Positions 1-8,002 are shown, counted from the first letter of the stretch. The stretch is DNA of 12,931 nucleotides from Thalassospiraceae bacterium (GCA_030637205.1 DAOVVL010000020.1:1-12931); one strand, 5' to 3'. Program-made: numbers and translations. The notes: generated by a model from the sequence alone, not told the origin.

Positions 1-78
1 AAGCGCCGCCGCAAGCCCAAGCGAAATCGTCGTCTTGCCCGACGATTTATGCGCTGCCGATAAAAATAGTCGTCCCAT
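1..78 (-). CDS. dsrN: DsrN, siroheme amidase / cobyrinate a,c-diamide synthase family (N-terminal 26 codons, cut by window edge)
   Basis: The first 26 codons are visible, starting at an ATG whose complement lies at 76-78. A GAGG ribosome binding site sits 9 bases before it. The encoded N-terminus contains a P-loop, SAAHKSSGKTTISLGL, which is the typical opening of CobB/CbiA-type cobyrinate a,c-diamide synthases, ATP-dependent glutamine amidotransferases. In dsr operons of sulfur oxidizers this family is DsrN, which amidates siroheme to make the prosthetic group of DsrAB. The gene begins 23 bases after the stop of the TrpD2-like gene on the same strand, so it is probably co-transcribed. The identification rests on the P-loop context plus the operon position; the glutaminase domain lies outside the window. 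A true corrinoid-pathway enzyme is the alternative. Confidence 0.8.
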   Translation of the reverse strand, partial: MGRLFLSAAHKSSGKTTISLGLAAAL

Positions 79-101
79 ACCAGATGGCCTCAAAATAAAA
101 T

Positions 102-1112
102 TTAAGCGGTGGGAACCAGTTGTTCCTTGTTTCGCGTTTCCCACATGCTTGTTGCCTGCGTTATTGCATCGAGGGGGCTATCGGCGCGACCCATCAGTCG
201 CAGCACGATGGCGGCGGTACCAATGACAGCATGTGCGCCGTATTCGTCATCGCCACTGCCTTGCCAAACGGCTTTCAGGCGATCGAGGTTTAGTTCCTCG
301 TCCTTTTTATAAGCGTGTTCGGCCAACATTTCGGGCCACTTTTCATCTGATCGCTTGCCGTCTTGCAGCATCTGGATGTCGACCGGCTTGTGCGGGCGGC
401 GTTCGGCCTCGCCGCCTTCGCCTTTAAACACCGCCATGTTTTTCTGGCCCAGCAGTTCGGCGGTGTCGCGGTGAACATCGCGGTAGTTGGGATGAAACAC
501 GGTTTGCATTTCGTTGGGCGCATCAAACGGGTTGAGCATGCGCGCGAACGTGTTGACCGGGGATCGCACGCCCAAAATGGGTTTCAGCTCGATGATCTTT
601 TGCAGTTGCGGCAGCATATTGGCCAGCGGCAAATAGGCGAAATTGGTTGCGCGGATATGCTCTGCCGCCTCAACCACCGATGCGGCGATGGGCACGCCGA
701 GAAATTCCAGTGCCTGGCGCGAAAATAAACGCCCGACCGTATGCGGGTCGGTGCCTTGCATACACACCGTAACGCCGTTCGCCGCCAACATCAGGGCAGA
801 TAGCAGATACCACGGCAGTTGGCGTTTTTTGCCGGAATAGGTCGCCCAGTCCACATCCACGTGGGGTGGGTTATCAACCTTGTCGATAAATTCACGCGCC
901 GCGCGCACAAACCCGGCACCCTCGCCGGGAACCTCGGTGCGGACGCGCAGGATGCACAGGAACGCGCCCAGCTGCAGCGGTTCGACTTCGTCTTTCAGGA
1001 TCATGGTCGCCGCTTCGAACATTTCTTCTTCGGTGAGCGGGCGCGACAGGTTCGGTCCGCGACCGATGATGCGGACAAACTGGGCAAACGGGTGTTCAGC
1101 GGCGATGGTCAT
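102..1112 (-). CDS. TrpD2/YbiB-like glycosyltransferase-family protein (anthranilate phosphoribosyltransferase fold)
   Basis: The product has 336 residues. It shows the two-part fold of the anthranilate phosphoribosyltransferase / nucleoside phosphorylase class III family: a helical N-terminal domain (about 1-80, with LTEEEMFEAATMIL and LGAFLCILRVRTE) and a catalytic-fold domain after it. In place of the glycine-rich GTGGD loop of TrpD it has DWATYSGKKRQLPW (about 88-100), which is characteristic of the TrpD2/YbiB group. The LGVRSPVNTFARMLNP segment (180-195) matches the family's R-x3-N-x5-NP region. GEGGEAERRP (231-240) lies where TrpD has its DE-containing loop. E. coli YbiB is a dimer that binds nucleic acid and is not a tryptophan enzyme; no substrate can be assigned here. 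The gene lies 117 bases after dsrP and 23 bases before dsrN on the same strand. No strong Shine-Dalgarno is visible ahead of the ATG; an AAGAAAG is the nearest candidate. Confidence 0.85.
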   Translation of the reverse strand: MTIAAEHPFAQFVRIIGRGPNLSRPLTEEEMFEAATMILKDEVEPLQLGAFLCILRVRTEVPGEGAGFVRAAREFIDKVDNPPHVDVDWATYSGKKRQLPWYLLSALMLAANGVTVCMQGTDPHTVGRLFSRQALEFLGVPIAASVVEAAEHIRATNFAYLPLANMLPQLQKIIELKPILGVRSPVNTFARMLNPFDAPNEMQTVFHPNYRDVHRDTAELLGQKNMAVFKGEGGEAERRPHKPVDIQMLQDGKRSDEKWPEMLAEHAYKKDEELNLDRLKAVWQGSGDDEYGAHAVIGTAAIVLRLMGRADSPLDAITQATSMWETRNKEQLVPTA

Positions 1113-1137
1113 GGTGTCGGGTGCTTTCTTGTTTTTA

Positions 1138-1221
1138 TTTAGCCAATAGCTAAAAACAGAAGACCCGGACGACTTTGCCCGGGCCCCCCTGAGTTTTGTA
1201 GTCTAGGGCGTCAAACGCCCT
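1138..1221 (-). other. Cluster of three inverted repeats in the dsrP to trpD2-like gap
   Basis: Three short inverted repeats fill the 117-base gap. The first is an 8-base-pair stem with a CAA loop (1204-1222), just past the dsrP stop. The second is CCCGG/CCGGG (1164-1168 with 1179-1183). The third is TTTAGC/GCTAAA (1138-1143 with 1149-1154). On the minus strand the second stem is followed closely by a TTTTT run inside TCTTCTGTTTTTAGC. This could be a leaky terminator or a processing region that lowers expression of the two genes downstream. It is not a textbook terminator, so the effect is inferred. Confidence 0.4.
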
Positions 1222-1229
1222 AATGCATC

Positions 1230-2450
1230 TTATTCGCTGGCGGGCTGCTTTTCAGCTATCGGGTCGGCCAAGCTGGCGGGCAATATGGGCAGATAGCGAA
1301 CCGCCAGCGCCACGATCAACAGCGCCGTGGCAATGCCGCCCAAGCCCAGCGTAATTTCCGGCAGGCTGGGGGCGTATCGGTGAACTGCGCCATCGAAGAA
1401 GCTTGAGCTGACCTCGAAGCCTGGGAACATTTCCAGCGGATAGGCCTGACCGCCGATAATGATGATGTAAACCTGAACGAAGCCACCGATAATCACCAAC
1501 AAGGATGCGATGTTGATGCCTTGAGATGTGCGCCCGGTTGCCGGGTGGAACAGCAGCGCCATCGGTAACAAGCCGCCGATCAAAATCTGGCCAATCCAGA
1601 ACATCAGGGTATAGGCACCGCCATCCAGCAGGATGAAACTTTCAACGCCCGCGTGCTCAGCCGCATACAGGTTGGTCAGGTGCTGAACCACGGTGAAATA
1701 CAGAACCGCTGCAATGAACACGCCCAGCAGGTTTTTCAGCTTAAAGGAGATCACATCGCCCAGCGGGCGTTTGCTGCTTTTGTAGGTGACATTGACGACC
1801 AGAATGAAAATGGCCAGACCGAACGAAAACGACATGGCAATGAACAGGGGCGCCATCACGGCGGCGTCATAGCCGGGGCGCGCCGCGAGGAAGCCGAAGA
1901 TCGAACCGGTACCGGTGGTCAGTGCCAGGCGCCAAACAAAGGCGGTAATGCCAAGGGTGCGCGCATACTTGTTAAAGCGGCGTTCCATCATCATCCACAG
2001 GTACACGACCACAATGGCGAAGAAACCGGTGTAAAAGTAGATGTTCCAGGCAAAGATGGATCTGAAATTCTGTTTCAGGTAGGTGAGATCAAGGCGGTCG
2101 GGACGGCCCAGATCCAATACCAGCACCATCAGGCCACCGGCCAGCAGCGCCAGCGCCAAAATGGCCGACAGGCGCGACAGCGGCTTGTAGGTGGTTTTGT
2201 TAAACACCGACGCAATCGACGCCACGTTCAGCGCACCGGAAGCGGCGACAATAAGGAACACGGCAAAAACGTGCGGGATACCCCAGACGATCTGGTTGGT
2301 CATGCCGGTCACCACGTGGCCCTGGGTTTCCATGTAAAACGCGGCCGCGACACCGGCGGCGACAAATACGCCCAGCCAGCCGATCAGCGACAGGTAATCC
2401 GAACCATTGCCGGCAATTTCCTGATAGGTGGTTTTATCTATGGCGGCCAT
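1230..2450 (-). CDS. dsrP: DsrP, NrfD/PsrC-family integral membrane subunit of DsrMKJOP
   Basis: The product has 406 residues and is almost wholly hydrophobic, with about ten membrane-spanning segments. Examples are LIGWLGVFVAAGVAAAFYME near the N-terminus, and the regions around residues 95-110, 140-155 and 370-390. This is the NrfD/PsrC quinone-interacting family. In DsrMKJOP, DsrP is thought to exchange electrons between the quinone pool and the periplasmic Fe-S protein DsrO. The ATG lies 5 bases after the dsrO stop, and an AGGGGA ribosome binding site overlaps the end of dsrO, 10 bases upstream, which suggests translational coupling. No heme-binding CxxCH motif is present. The length is normal for the family. 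Confidence 0.95.
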   Translation of the reverse strand: MAAIDKTTYQEIAGNGSDYLSLIGWLGVFVAAGVAAAFYMETQGHVVTGMTNQIVWGIPHVFAVFLIVAASGALNVASIASVFNKTTYKPLSRLSAILALALLAGGLMVLVLDLGRPDRLDLTYLKQNFRSIFAWNIYFYTGFFAIVVVYLWMMMERRFNKYARTLGITAFVWRLALTTGTGSIFGFLAARPGYDAAVMAPLFIAMSFSFGLAIFILVVNVTYKSSKRPLGDVISFKLKNLLGVFIAAVLYFTVVQHLTNLYAAEHAGVESFILLDGGAYTLMFWIGQILIGGLLPMALLFHPATGRTSQGINIASLLVIIGGFVQVYIIIIGGQAYPLEMFPGFEVSSSFFDGAVHRYAPSLPEITLGLGGIATALLIVALAVRYLPILPASLADPIAEKQPASE

Positions 2451-2455
2451 GGTTG

Positions 2456-3211
2456 TTATATCCCCTGGTAGTGAACGCTAGGCTGAACGCCCAGGTCTTC
2501 ACGGATGCGCCGCGTAACGTGTGCGGAAACTGCGCGTGAAATTTCGCTTTTGGGATCGTTGAGATCGCCAAACATGATGGCGTTCGAGCCCTTGGCCTGA
2601 AGTGCTTCGACGCAGGCCGGTTGCTGGCCCTTGTCAACCCGGTGCACACACATGGTGCAGCTTTCAACCGTGCCCATACCGCGCGGCATGTGCGGGCGCT
2701 GGTTATGAACGGGTTCATGCACAAACGAACGCGCCGAATAGGGGCACGCCATCATGCAATAACGACACCCGATGCAGATGTGCTTATCAACCAAAACAAT
2801 GCCATCAACGCGTTGCATGGACGCACCGGTGGGGCACACGTCAACGCACGGCGGGTTTTCGCAATGCTGGCACATGACCGGGAAGGTCGCCTGCGCGCCG
2901 GTTGATTTGTTGCGAATGGCAACTTTGCGGATCCACTGCGGGTCGGTTGCGGGATTATTGCCACCACCCCAGCCTTGCTCGGTCTTGCAGGCATCAATGG
3001 CGGTATCCCAATCGGAAAGCTCAGTTCGCGTGTCGATCAGCATGCCCCAACGCTTGTTCGCGTCCGCGGCCACACCTTTGGGGCGCGCGCTAGCACCGGT
3101 GGCAACCAGCATCACACCGGGCGCAACGGCCACGGCGGCAGCTGCACCGGCGAGCAAGCGGCGACGGGCCAAGTCCACATTTTGTTCTTCAGTCGGGGAA
3201 CGATCGGTCAT
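2456..3211 (-). CDS. dsrO: DsrO, Tat-exported periplasmic ferredoxin-like Fe-S protein
   Basis: The product has 251 residues. ARRRLLAGAAAAVAVAPG at 15-32 is a twin-arginine signal followed by a hydrophobic stretch, so export is by Tat as a folded protein. Fe-S motifs are CQHCENPPCVDVCP (C114, C117, C122, C126), CIGCRYCMMACP (C146, C149, C152, C156) and CTMC...PACVEAL (C185, C188, C200). The N-terminal motif keeps only C75. With normal ferredoxin pairing this leaves three complete [4Fe-4S] sites, and a fourth has lost all its ligands. DsrO passes electrons between DsrP and the triheme DsrJ in the periplasm. The ATG overlaps the dsrJ TGA stop as ATGA (3208-3211). Confidence 0.95.
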   Translation of the reverse strand: MTDRSPTEEQNVDLARRRLLAGAAAAVAVAPGVMLVATGASARPKGVAADANKRWGMLIDTRTELSDWDTAIDACKTEQGWGGGNNPATDPQWIRKVAIRNKSTGAQATFPVMCQHCENPPCVDVCPTGASMQRVDGIVLVDKHICIGCRYCMMACPYSARSFVHEPVHNQRPHMPRGMGTVESCTMCVHRVDKGQQPACVEALQAKGSNAIMFGDLNDPKSEISRAVSAHVTRRIREDLGVQPSVHYQGI

Positions 3212-3708
3212 TTGGTCGCCCCCTTATCCAGATAATTTTCCATCATGCTCATCAGCATCGCTTTATCGCTGAGCTCACCATGATCAATGGGCAGCGATGA
3301 AGATTGTTTGGGCTTGTCGTCTGCAGCCCCGGTATGACATTCAAAACAGTCGATCTTGACCGCAGCATAGGCATGACATTCACCACAAAACGGCTCGATG
3401 GTGCGAAGCTCGCCACCCGCCACGTCTGGCGACTTGGTGGCGTGACAGTCGATGCATTCATTGAGGCCGTATTTTTCACCGCGAATGCCGTCACGAAGGG
3501 TGTCGTCGCGCTGGTGTTTCAGATACAGCATGTGGTCGCGGCGCATGGTTTCAACCGGTTCAACGCACTGTTCGCCCTTGAATGCCTTGGACGGGCTGGG
3601 CATCGGCACCTTTGATCCATCCTCGGCGGCGCTGGCGGGGGCGGAGTGTGCCATCGCAAGCGTGAAGCCCACCAGGGCGATTGAAAATATGCGCGTTACC
3701 AGTCTCAT
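3208..3708 (-). CDS. dsrJ: DsrJ, periplasmic triheme cytochrome c
   Basis: The product has 166 residues. A Sec-type signal (MRLVTRIFSIALVGFTLAMA, ending near ASA-AED at about 27) exports it. It has three CxxCH heme sites: CIDCH (85-89), CGECH (108-112) and CFECH (121-125). C48, in GEQCVEPVETMRRDHM, is in the place of the cysteine that gives one DsrJ heme its unusual His/Cys ligation in Allochromatium vinosum. The ligation here is inferred from that family knowledge. The ATG is preceded by AAGGGA at 8 bases, and the gene starts 12 bases after the dsrL stop. Its end overlaps dsrO by ATGA. Confidence 0.95.
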   Translation of the reverse strand: MRLVTRIFSIALVGFTLAMAHSAPASAAEDGSKVPMPSPSKAFKGEQCVEPVETMRRDHMLYLKHQRDDTLRDGIRGEKYGLNECIDCHATKSPDVAGGELRTIEPFCGECHAYAAVKIDCFECHTGAADDKPKQSSSLPIDHGELSDKAMLMSMMENYLDKGATK

Positions 3709-3720
3709 TTAACGGTTCCC

Positions 3721-5667
3721 TTATTCACCAAGACCCATCTGGATGTAGCCGGTCGGGCATACATCGGCACAAACATGGCAACCGATGCATTTTGTGTAAT
3801 CTGTGGCAACGTAACGGCCCATGGCGGCTTGATCTTTCTTGACGCGATAGACGGCGTCTTGCGGGCAATAAATGACGCAGTTGTCGCATTCAAAGCACAT
3901 GCCGCAGCTCATGCAGCGTTCGCCTTCGTGAACGGCCTGTTCTTCGGTCAAGCCTTCAAGGCGGCTCTCGAAGTTGCCGACCACGTTTTCAGGATCGATG
4001 TGGGTTTCCACACGTTCGCCGCGCTCGTCAAACTGGAAGTGGCCAAGGAACAGGGCATCGTGGGAAACCACCTGATTGGCGGAACGATCTTCGTAGTTGT
4101 GAACGGCGAACTCTTCGTCATCGGTGCCACGAACCGGCAGTTTGTCGTAAGCGGACGGGTCCAGTTCGCGCTGTTGCAATTCACCCAGCAGGTTGAAGTG
4201 ATGCACGTCAACCTTGGGGCGGCGTTCATCGGGATGGCCAGCCAGCATGTGGTCGATGCTTTCAGCCGCGATAGAGCCGTGGCCGATGGCGGTGGTCAGC
4301 AGATGCGGGCGGATAATATCGCCACCGGCAAAATGCTTGTCGTTGCCCTCACCCTTGACCTGATAGACCGGGTTTACGGCCATGAAGCCGTTGCCGCTGT
4401 CGAGCTTTTCAAGGCCGTCGGCAAGATCGCCCATCTGGCCAATGGCCGAAACGATCAGGTCGCCTTCGATTTCAAACTCGGTGCCTTCGACTGCGACCGG
4501 GGTCATGCCGTCCATGGTGCATTTGCACATCTTCAGGCCACAGGCGCGACCGTCAGCGTCTTTGAGAACTTCAAGCGGCATCACGCCACCTTTGATGTCC
4601 ACACCTTCATGCAGGGCATCGTCGCGTTCGCGGTCCGTTGCGATCATTTCTTCAACCGGGAACAGCGAAGTCAGGACAGATTGCACCCCATCGCGTTGCA
4701 GCGCGGTACCGACATCGTGCGCGGTGTGACCCAGCAGCACTTCTTCGGTTTTGGCTTTTTGATATTCGGTGGAAATATGACCCAGACGACGCGCCACGGA
4801 TGCAACATCGATTGAGGTATCACCACCGCCCACCACGATCACCTTCTTGGCGGTGTGCAGCAGGGTGCCTTCGTTAAACGCATCGAGGAAATCAACACCG
4901 GTGATGCAGTTGGCGGTGCCTTCGAAACCGGGGGTAGGAAGCGGGCGGCCTTTTTGTGCGCCCACGGCCCAGAAAATGGCGTCGAAATCTTTTTCAAGCT
5001 GATCGACCGAAATGTCCTTGCCGATGGTGACGCCGGTTTTGGCTTCAACGCCGGTATCAAGGATGCGGCCGATTTCAGCGTCCAGCATGTCGCGCGGGAC
5101 GCGATAGCCGGGAATGCCATAAGCCATCATGCCGCCCAGTTTGCTGTGACGTTCAAACACGGTAACGGCGTGACCTTTAAGGCGCAGGAAATAAGCAGCC
5201 GACAATCCGCCGGGGCCACCGCCAATGACGGCAACTTTCTTGCCGGTTTCCTCTGCGGGAGCTTTGAGCTTCAGCTTGTTATCAATCGCCCAGTCGCCGA
5301 CATACTGTTCCAGCGCGTTGATGCCGACATAATCGTCAACTTCGTTGCGGTTACAGCCGTCTTCGCAAGGGGCGGGGCAAACGCGGCCCATGGTGGCGGG
5401 GAACGGGTTGGCTTCGGCCATGCGATTGAACGCATATTCCTGCCACACCTGACCCTCGACCGGGGATTTATCCTGACCGCGGGCAATGGCGAGCCAGCCG
5501 CGAATATCGTGACCGGAAGGACAGCTGCCCTGACACGGCGGGGTGCGATGCACATAGGTCGGACATTTGTGCGACCAGCTTGCATTGAAGATCGCGTCCT
5601 GAAAATCGTCCCATTTGTCGTCACCTTCTTCGTAACGACGCCAAGATAGAGCTTTTTCCGCTGTCAT
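3721..5667 (-). CDS. dsrL: DsrL, iron-sulfur flavoprotein NAD(P)H:acceptor oxidoreductase
   Basis: The product has 648 residues and resembles the small subunit of glutamate synthase (GltD) with extra ferredoxin domains. Cysteines at 35, 45, 49, 97, 101 and 105 form the N-terminal Fe-S region. VAVIGGGPGGLSAAYFLRLKG (from 145, first 19 shown by its GxGxxG core) is the FAD-binding fold, and VIVVGGGDTSIDVASVARR (276-294) the NAD(P)-binding fold. The C-terminal part has CMSCGMCFECDNCVIYCP (585-602) and CIGCHVCADVCP (627-638). In sulfur oxidizers DsrL is cytoplasmic, is required for sulfur globule oxidation, and moves electrons between DsrAB and NAD(P)+. The start at 5667 was chosen because AAGGAA lies 7 bases upstream; an in-frame ATG 25 codons earlier lies inside dsrK and adds an unconserved tail. 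The gene starts 4 bases past the dsrK stop. Confidence 0.95.
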   Translation of the reverse strand: MTAEKALSWRRYEEGDDKWDDFQDAIFNASWSHKCPTYVHRTPPCQGSCPSGHDIRGWLAIARGQDKSPVEGQVWQEYAFNRMAEANPFPATMGRVCPAPCEDGCNRNEVDDYVGINALEQYVGDWAIDNKLKLKAPAEETGKKVAVIGGGPGGLSAAYFLRLKGHAVTVFERHSKLGGMMAYGIPGYRVPRDMLDAEIGRILDTGVEAKTGVTIGKDISVDQLEKDFDAIFWAVGAQKGRPLPTPGFEGTANCITGVDFLDAFNEGTLLHTAKKVIVVGGGDTSIDVASVARRLGHISTEYQKAKTEEVLLGHTAHDVGTALQRDGVQSVLTSLFPVEEMIATDRERDDALHEGVDIKGGVMPLEVLKDADGRACGLKMCKCTMDGMTPVAVEGTEFEIEGDLIVSAIGQMGDLADGLEKLDSGNGFMAVNPVYQVKGEGNDKHFAGGDIIRPHLLTTAIGHGSIAAESIDHMLAGHPDERRPKVDVHHFNLLGELQQRELDPSAYDKLPVRGTDDEEFAVHNYEDRSANQVVSHDALFLGHFQFDERGERVETHIDPENVVGNFESRLEGLTEEQAVHEGERCMSCGMCFECDNCVIYCPQDAVYRVKKDQAAMGRYVATDYTKCIGCHVCADVCPTGYIQMGLGE

Positions 5668-5671
5668 TTTT

Positions 5672-7168
5672 TTATTCCTTGGTTCCAAGCTGGATCGCCT
5701 CGGACACCAACTGGTGAACGCTGACGACCATGTCCATGTCAAAGCCGTAATACGGCATGACTTTTGAGAACTGGCTTTTGCAAATGGCGCAGATGGCGGC
5801 CATGTGCGTGACGCCGTGGTTATCGACCACGTCTTTCAGGGCTTCCATACGCGGAAGCGCACCCTTGACGCGCAGTTCAATCAAATCGTCGGTCAACAGA
5901 CCACCACCACCACCACAGCAAAATGTCTTTTCGCAGATGGTTTGCGGGTCCATGTCGACGAACTTGTTGACCGATGCCTTGATCACTTCACGCGGGATGG
6001 TGAACTGGCCGCCTTCCACATCGCCCATGCGCGTGGCACGCGCCACGTTGCAGCTATCGTGGAAGGTGAGAACCTTGTCATCGTTGGCGCTGGCATCAAG
6101 TGTGATGCCGCCGGTCTTGATGAGTTCGTTGGTGACTTCAAGAATATGCTGGGGGCGCGGGTATTTGGGGTCGAGGAAATCCCACGGTCCGGCCAGCGTA
6201 TTTAAAAATGCGTAAGCGACGCGCCATGCGTGGCCACATTCGCCAAATATGATGCGCTTCACACCCAGATCAAGGGCTGCCTTGCGGATGCGGTTTGCGA
6301 TCTTGTGCATTTGTTCGTACGAACCGATGAACATGGCAAAGTTGGCGGCTTCGGATGCGTAGGACGATACGGTCCAGTTAATGCCGGCCTGATGGAACAC
6401 CTTGCCATAGCCGATCAGGCCATCCACATGGGGTTCGGCAAAGAAGTCAGCCGAAGGCGTGATCAGCAGAACGTCTGCGCCTTCCTGATCGACCGGGAAT
6501 TTAACCTGAACGCCGGTTTCTTCTTCGACGTCTTCTTCCAGACCTTCCATGGTGTTGACCAGGGCCGGCTGGGGGAGGCCAAGGTTATTGCCGATGACGT
6601 GAACCTTGGCGATGATTTCGTTGGAATATTTTGTCCCCACACCGATGTGATCCATGATATCGCGCGCGGCCATTGAAATTTCGGCGGTATCAATGCCGTA
6701 GGGGCAAAACACTGCACAACGGCGGCACTGTGAACACTGGTGAAAATACTTGTACCAGTCGTCGAGCATTTCCTTGTTCATTTCCTTGGCGCCGACCAGC
6801 TTGGGGAACAGCTTGCCTGCGGTGGTGAAATGACGGCGATAGACGGAACGCAGCAGGTCCTGGCGCGCAACGGGCATGTTTTTTGGATCGCCCGTGCCGA
6901 TGAAATAATGGCATTTGTCGGTGCATGCGCCGCATTTAACGCAGCTATCGAGATAGACCCTAAGCGCCTTGTTTTTTTCCAGCAGATCGCCCAGCTTGGC
7001 GACGGCTTTTTCTTCCCAGTTTTCAACCAGCTCACCGGGGAAACCCAGCGGTTCGTTATGCTCAGGCTTGGCCACATACGGCTGCGAATGGTCCATCACG
7101 CCTTCTTTAATAGGCGGATTGTCCCTTAGTTCGCGAAATGCCGGGGTCTCGAATTGTTGGTCGGCCAA
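5672..7168 (-). CDS. dsrK: DsrK, HdrD-like cytoplasmic Fe-S subunit of DsrMKJOP
   Basis: The product has 498 residues. Two ferredoxin-type motifs come first: CVKCGACTDKC (C76, C79, C82, C86) and CSQCRRCAVFCP (C145, C148, C151, C155). The catalytic half has cysteine-rich CCG elements: ECGH (C311), HDSC (C373), C412, FCCGG (C417, C418) and CAIC (C460, C463). These resemble those binding the noncubane [4Fe-4S] clusters of heterodisulfide reductase HdrD. DsrK is thought to act on the DsrC trisulfide or disulfide. The start is TTG (7166-7168), chosen because AGGAG lies 6 bases upstream; the next in-frame ATG is codon 25 with no such site. A small AAAAGG/CCTTTT inverted repeat (7184-7202) precedes the ribosome binding site. 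Confidence 0.95.
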   Translation of the reverse strand: MADQQFETPAFRELRDNPPIKEGVMDHSQPYVAKPEHNEPLGFPGELVENWEEKAVAKLGDLLEKNKALRVYLDSCVKCGACTDKCHYFIGTGDPKNMPVARQDLLRSVYRRHFTTAGKLFPKLVGAKEMNKEMLDDWYKYFHQCSQCRRCAVFCPYGIDTAEISMAARDIMDHIGVGTKYSNEIIAKVHVIGNNLGLPQPALVNTMEGLEEDVEEETGVQVKFPVDQEGADVLLITPSADFFAEPHVDGLIGYGKVFHQAGINWTVSSYASEAANFAMFIGSYEQMHKIANRIRKAALDLGVKRIIFGECGHAWRVAYAFLNTLAGPWDFLDPKYPRPQHILEVTNELIKTGGITLDASANDDKVLTFHDSCNVARATRMGDVEGGQFTIPREVIKASVNKFVDMDPQTICEKTFCCGGGGGLLTDDLIELRVKGALPRMEALKDVVDNHGVTHMAAICAICKSQFSKVMPYYGFDMDMVVSVHQLVSEAIQLGTKE

Positions 7169-7209
7169 TTGCAGCTCCTGTTTAAAAGGTCATTTGCCTT
7201 TTGTGTGCT

Positions 7210-7950
7210 TTAAGCTTCGCGCTCGTTATCCATAGGTGCCGCCCACGCTGCCAAATGGCGTTTTTCGCGGGCGTTATCGACCTGGGTGCGCGACGGGCTG
7301 AAAAACACACCCGGTACATGCAGCAGTTTACTGAACGGAAATACGATCATCAGGATCGCCACCGCCGCCAGATGGATCAGCAGCGGAACTTCAGCGGGCA
7401 GGGCCTGAATATCAAAGCGCAGCAGGCCAAGGAAAAACGCCTTCACCTGAATGATGTCGGTGCGAACCAAAAAGCGCAGCGACAAGCCGCTTGCGCCGAT
7501 CAGCACCAGAAGCGCCAGCATCAGGTGGTCAGACGGGCTGGTGATATAGCGCACGCGTTCAACCAGAAAGCGCCGTGCCCAAAGGCCCAAAAGCCCAGCG
7601 ACCATCGCCATGCCGCCGTAAATGCCGAACGGCTGCACAAACACAACCCAGCCCCACACCGGTTCGATGAAATAGCGAAGGTGGCGGGCCAGCGCCAGCA
7701 ACAGGCCGGCGTGAAACAAAATGGCCAAAATCCAGATCCAGCGGTTGGACTTGAACAGGCTTTCAAAAAACGCAACTTCGCGGGCCATGCGAAACACAAC
7801 GCCGGTTTTAGTCAGCGGCGCGGGCATCACCGGAATTTTCAACGGCGAAGGCGTCATTGCGTAAGACTTGATTTTAACGGCCAACCCCAACCCCATCGTC
7901 GCAAAGGCAACGTAAAAGAGTGCGGCGTATATGATGCTCAGTGTTGACAT
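7210..7950 (-). CDS. dsrM: DsrM, NarI-like membrane cytochrome b subunit of DsrMKJOP
   Basis: The product has 246 residues and about five membrane segments: near 5-25, 72-90, 103-124, 142-160 and 188-207. Histidines in or beside these helices (H80, H90, H142, H193, H211) are candidate ligands for two b-type hemes, as in the gamma subunit of nitrate reductase. DsrM anchors DsrK and exchanges electrons with quinone. A GAGG lies about 11 bases before the ATG. The gene follows dsrC after a 120-base gap with a hairpin and precedes dsrK by 41 bases. The length is short compared with DsrM of some sulfate reducers but usual for sulfur oxidizers. Confidence 0.93.
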   Translation of the reverse strand: MSTLSIIYAALFYVAFATMGLGLAVKIKSYAMTPSPLKIPVMPAPLTKTGVVFRMAREVAFFESLFKSNRWIWILAILFHAGLLLALARHLRYFIEPVWGWVVFVQPFGIYGGMAMVAGLLGLWARRFLVERVRYITSPSDHLMLALLVLIGASGLSLRFLVRTDIIQVKAFFLGLLRFDIQALPAEVPLLIHLAAVAILMIVFPFSKLLHVPGVFFSPSRTQVDNAREKRHLAAWAAPMDNEREA

Positions 7951-8002
7951 ACTTTACTGATCCTCAAGCCTGGTTGGTCAAAAAATTTGAAACGAATGAA
8001 TT

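Noticed and set aside
1653..2471. Plus-strand open frame of 272 codons opposite dsrP
   Set aside because: It gives a His- and Gln-rich low-complexity product, typical of antisense to a hydrophobic membrane protein.
3775..4815. Long plus-strand open frame of 346 codons opposite dsrL
   Set aside because: It is antisense to a DsrL with clear FAD, NAD(P) and ferredoxin motifs; no domain is seen and its composition is that of a reverse-strand shadow.
5668..5742. Upstream extension of dsrL by 25 codons
   Set aside because: It lies inside the end of dsrK, has no ribosome binding site, and the start at 5667 has AAGGAA at 7 bases and fits the family N-terminus.
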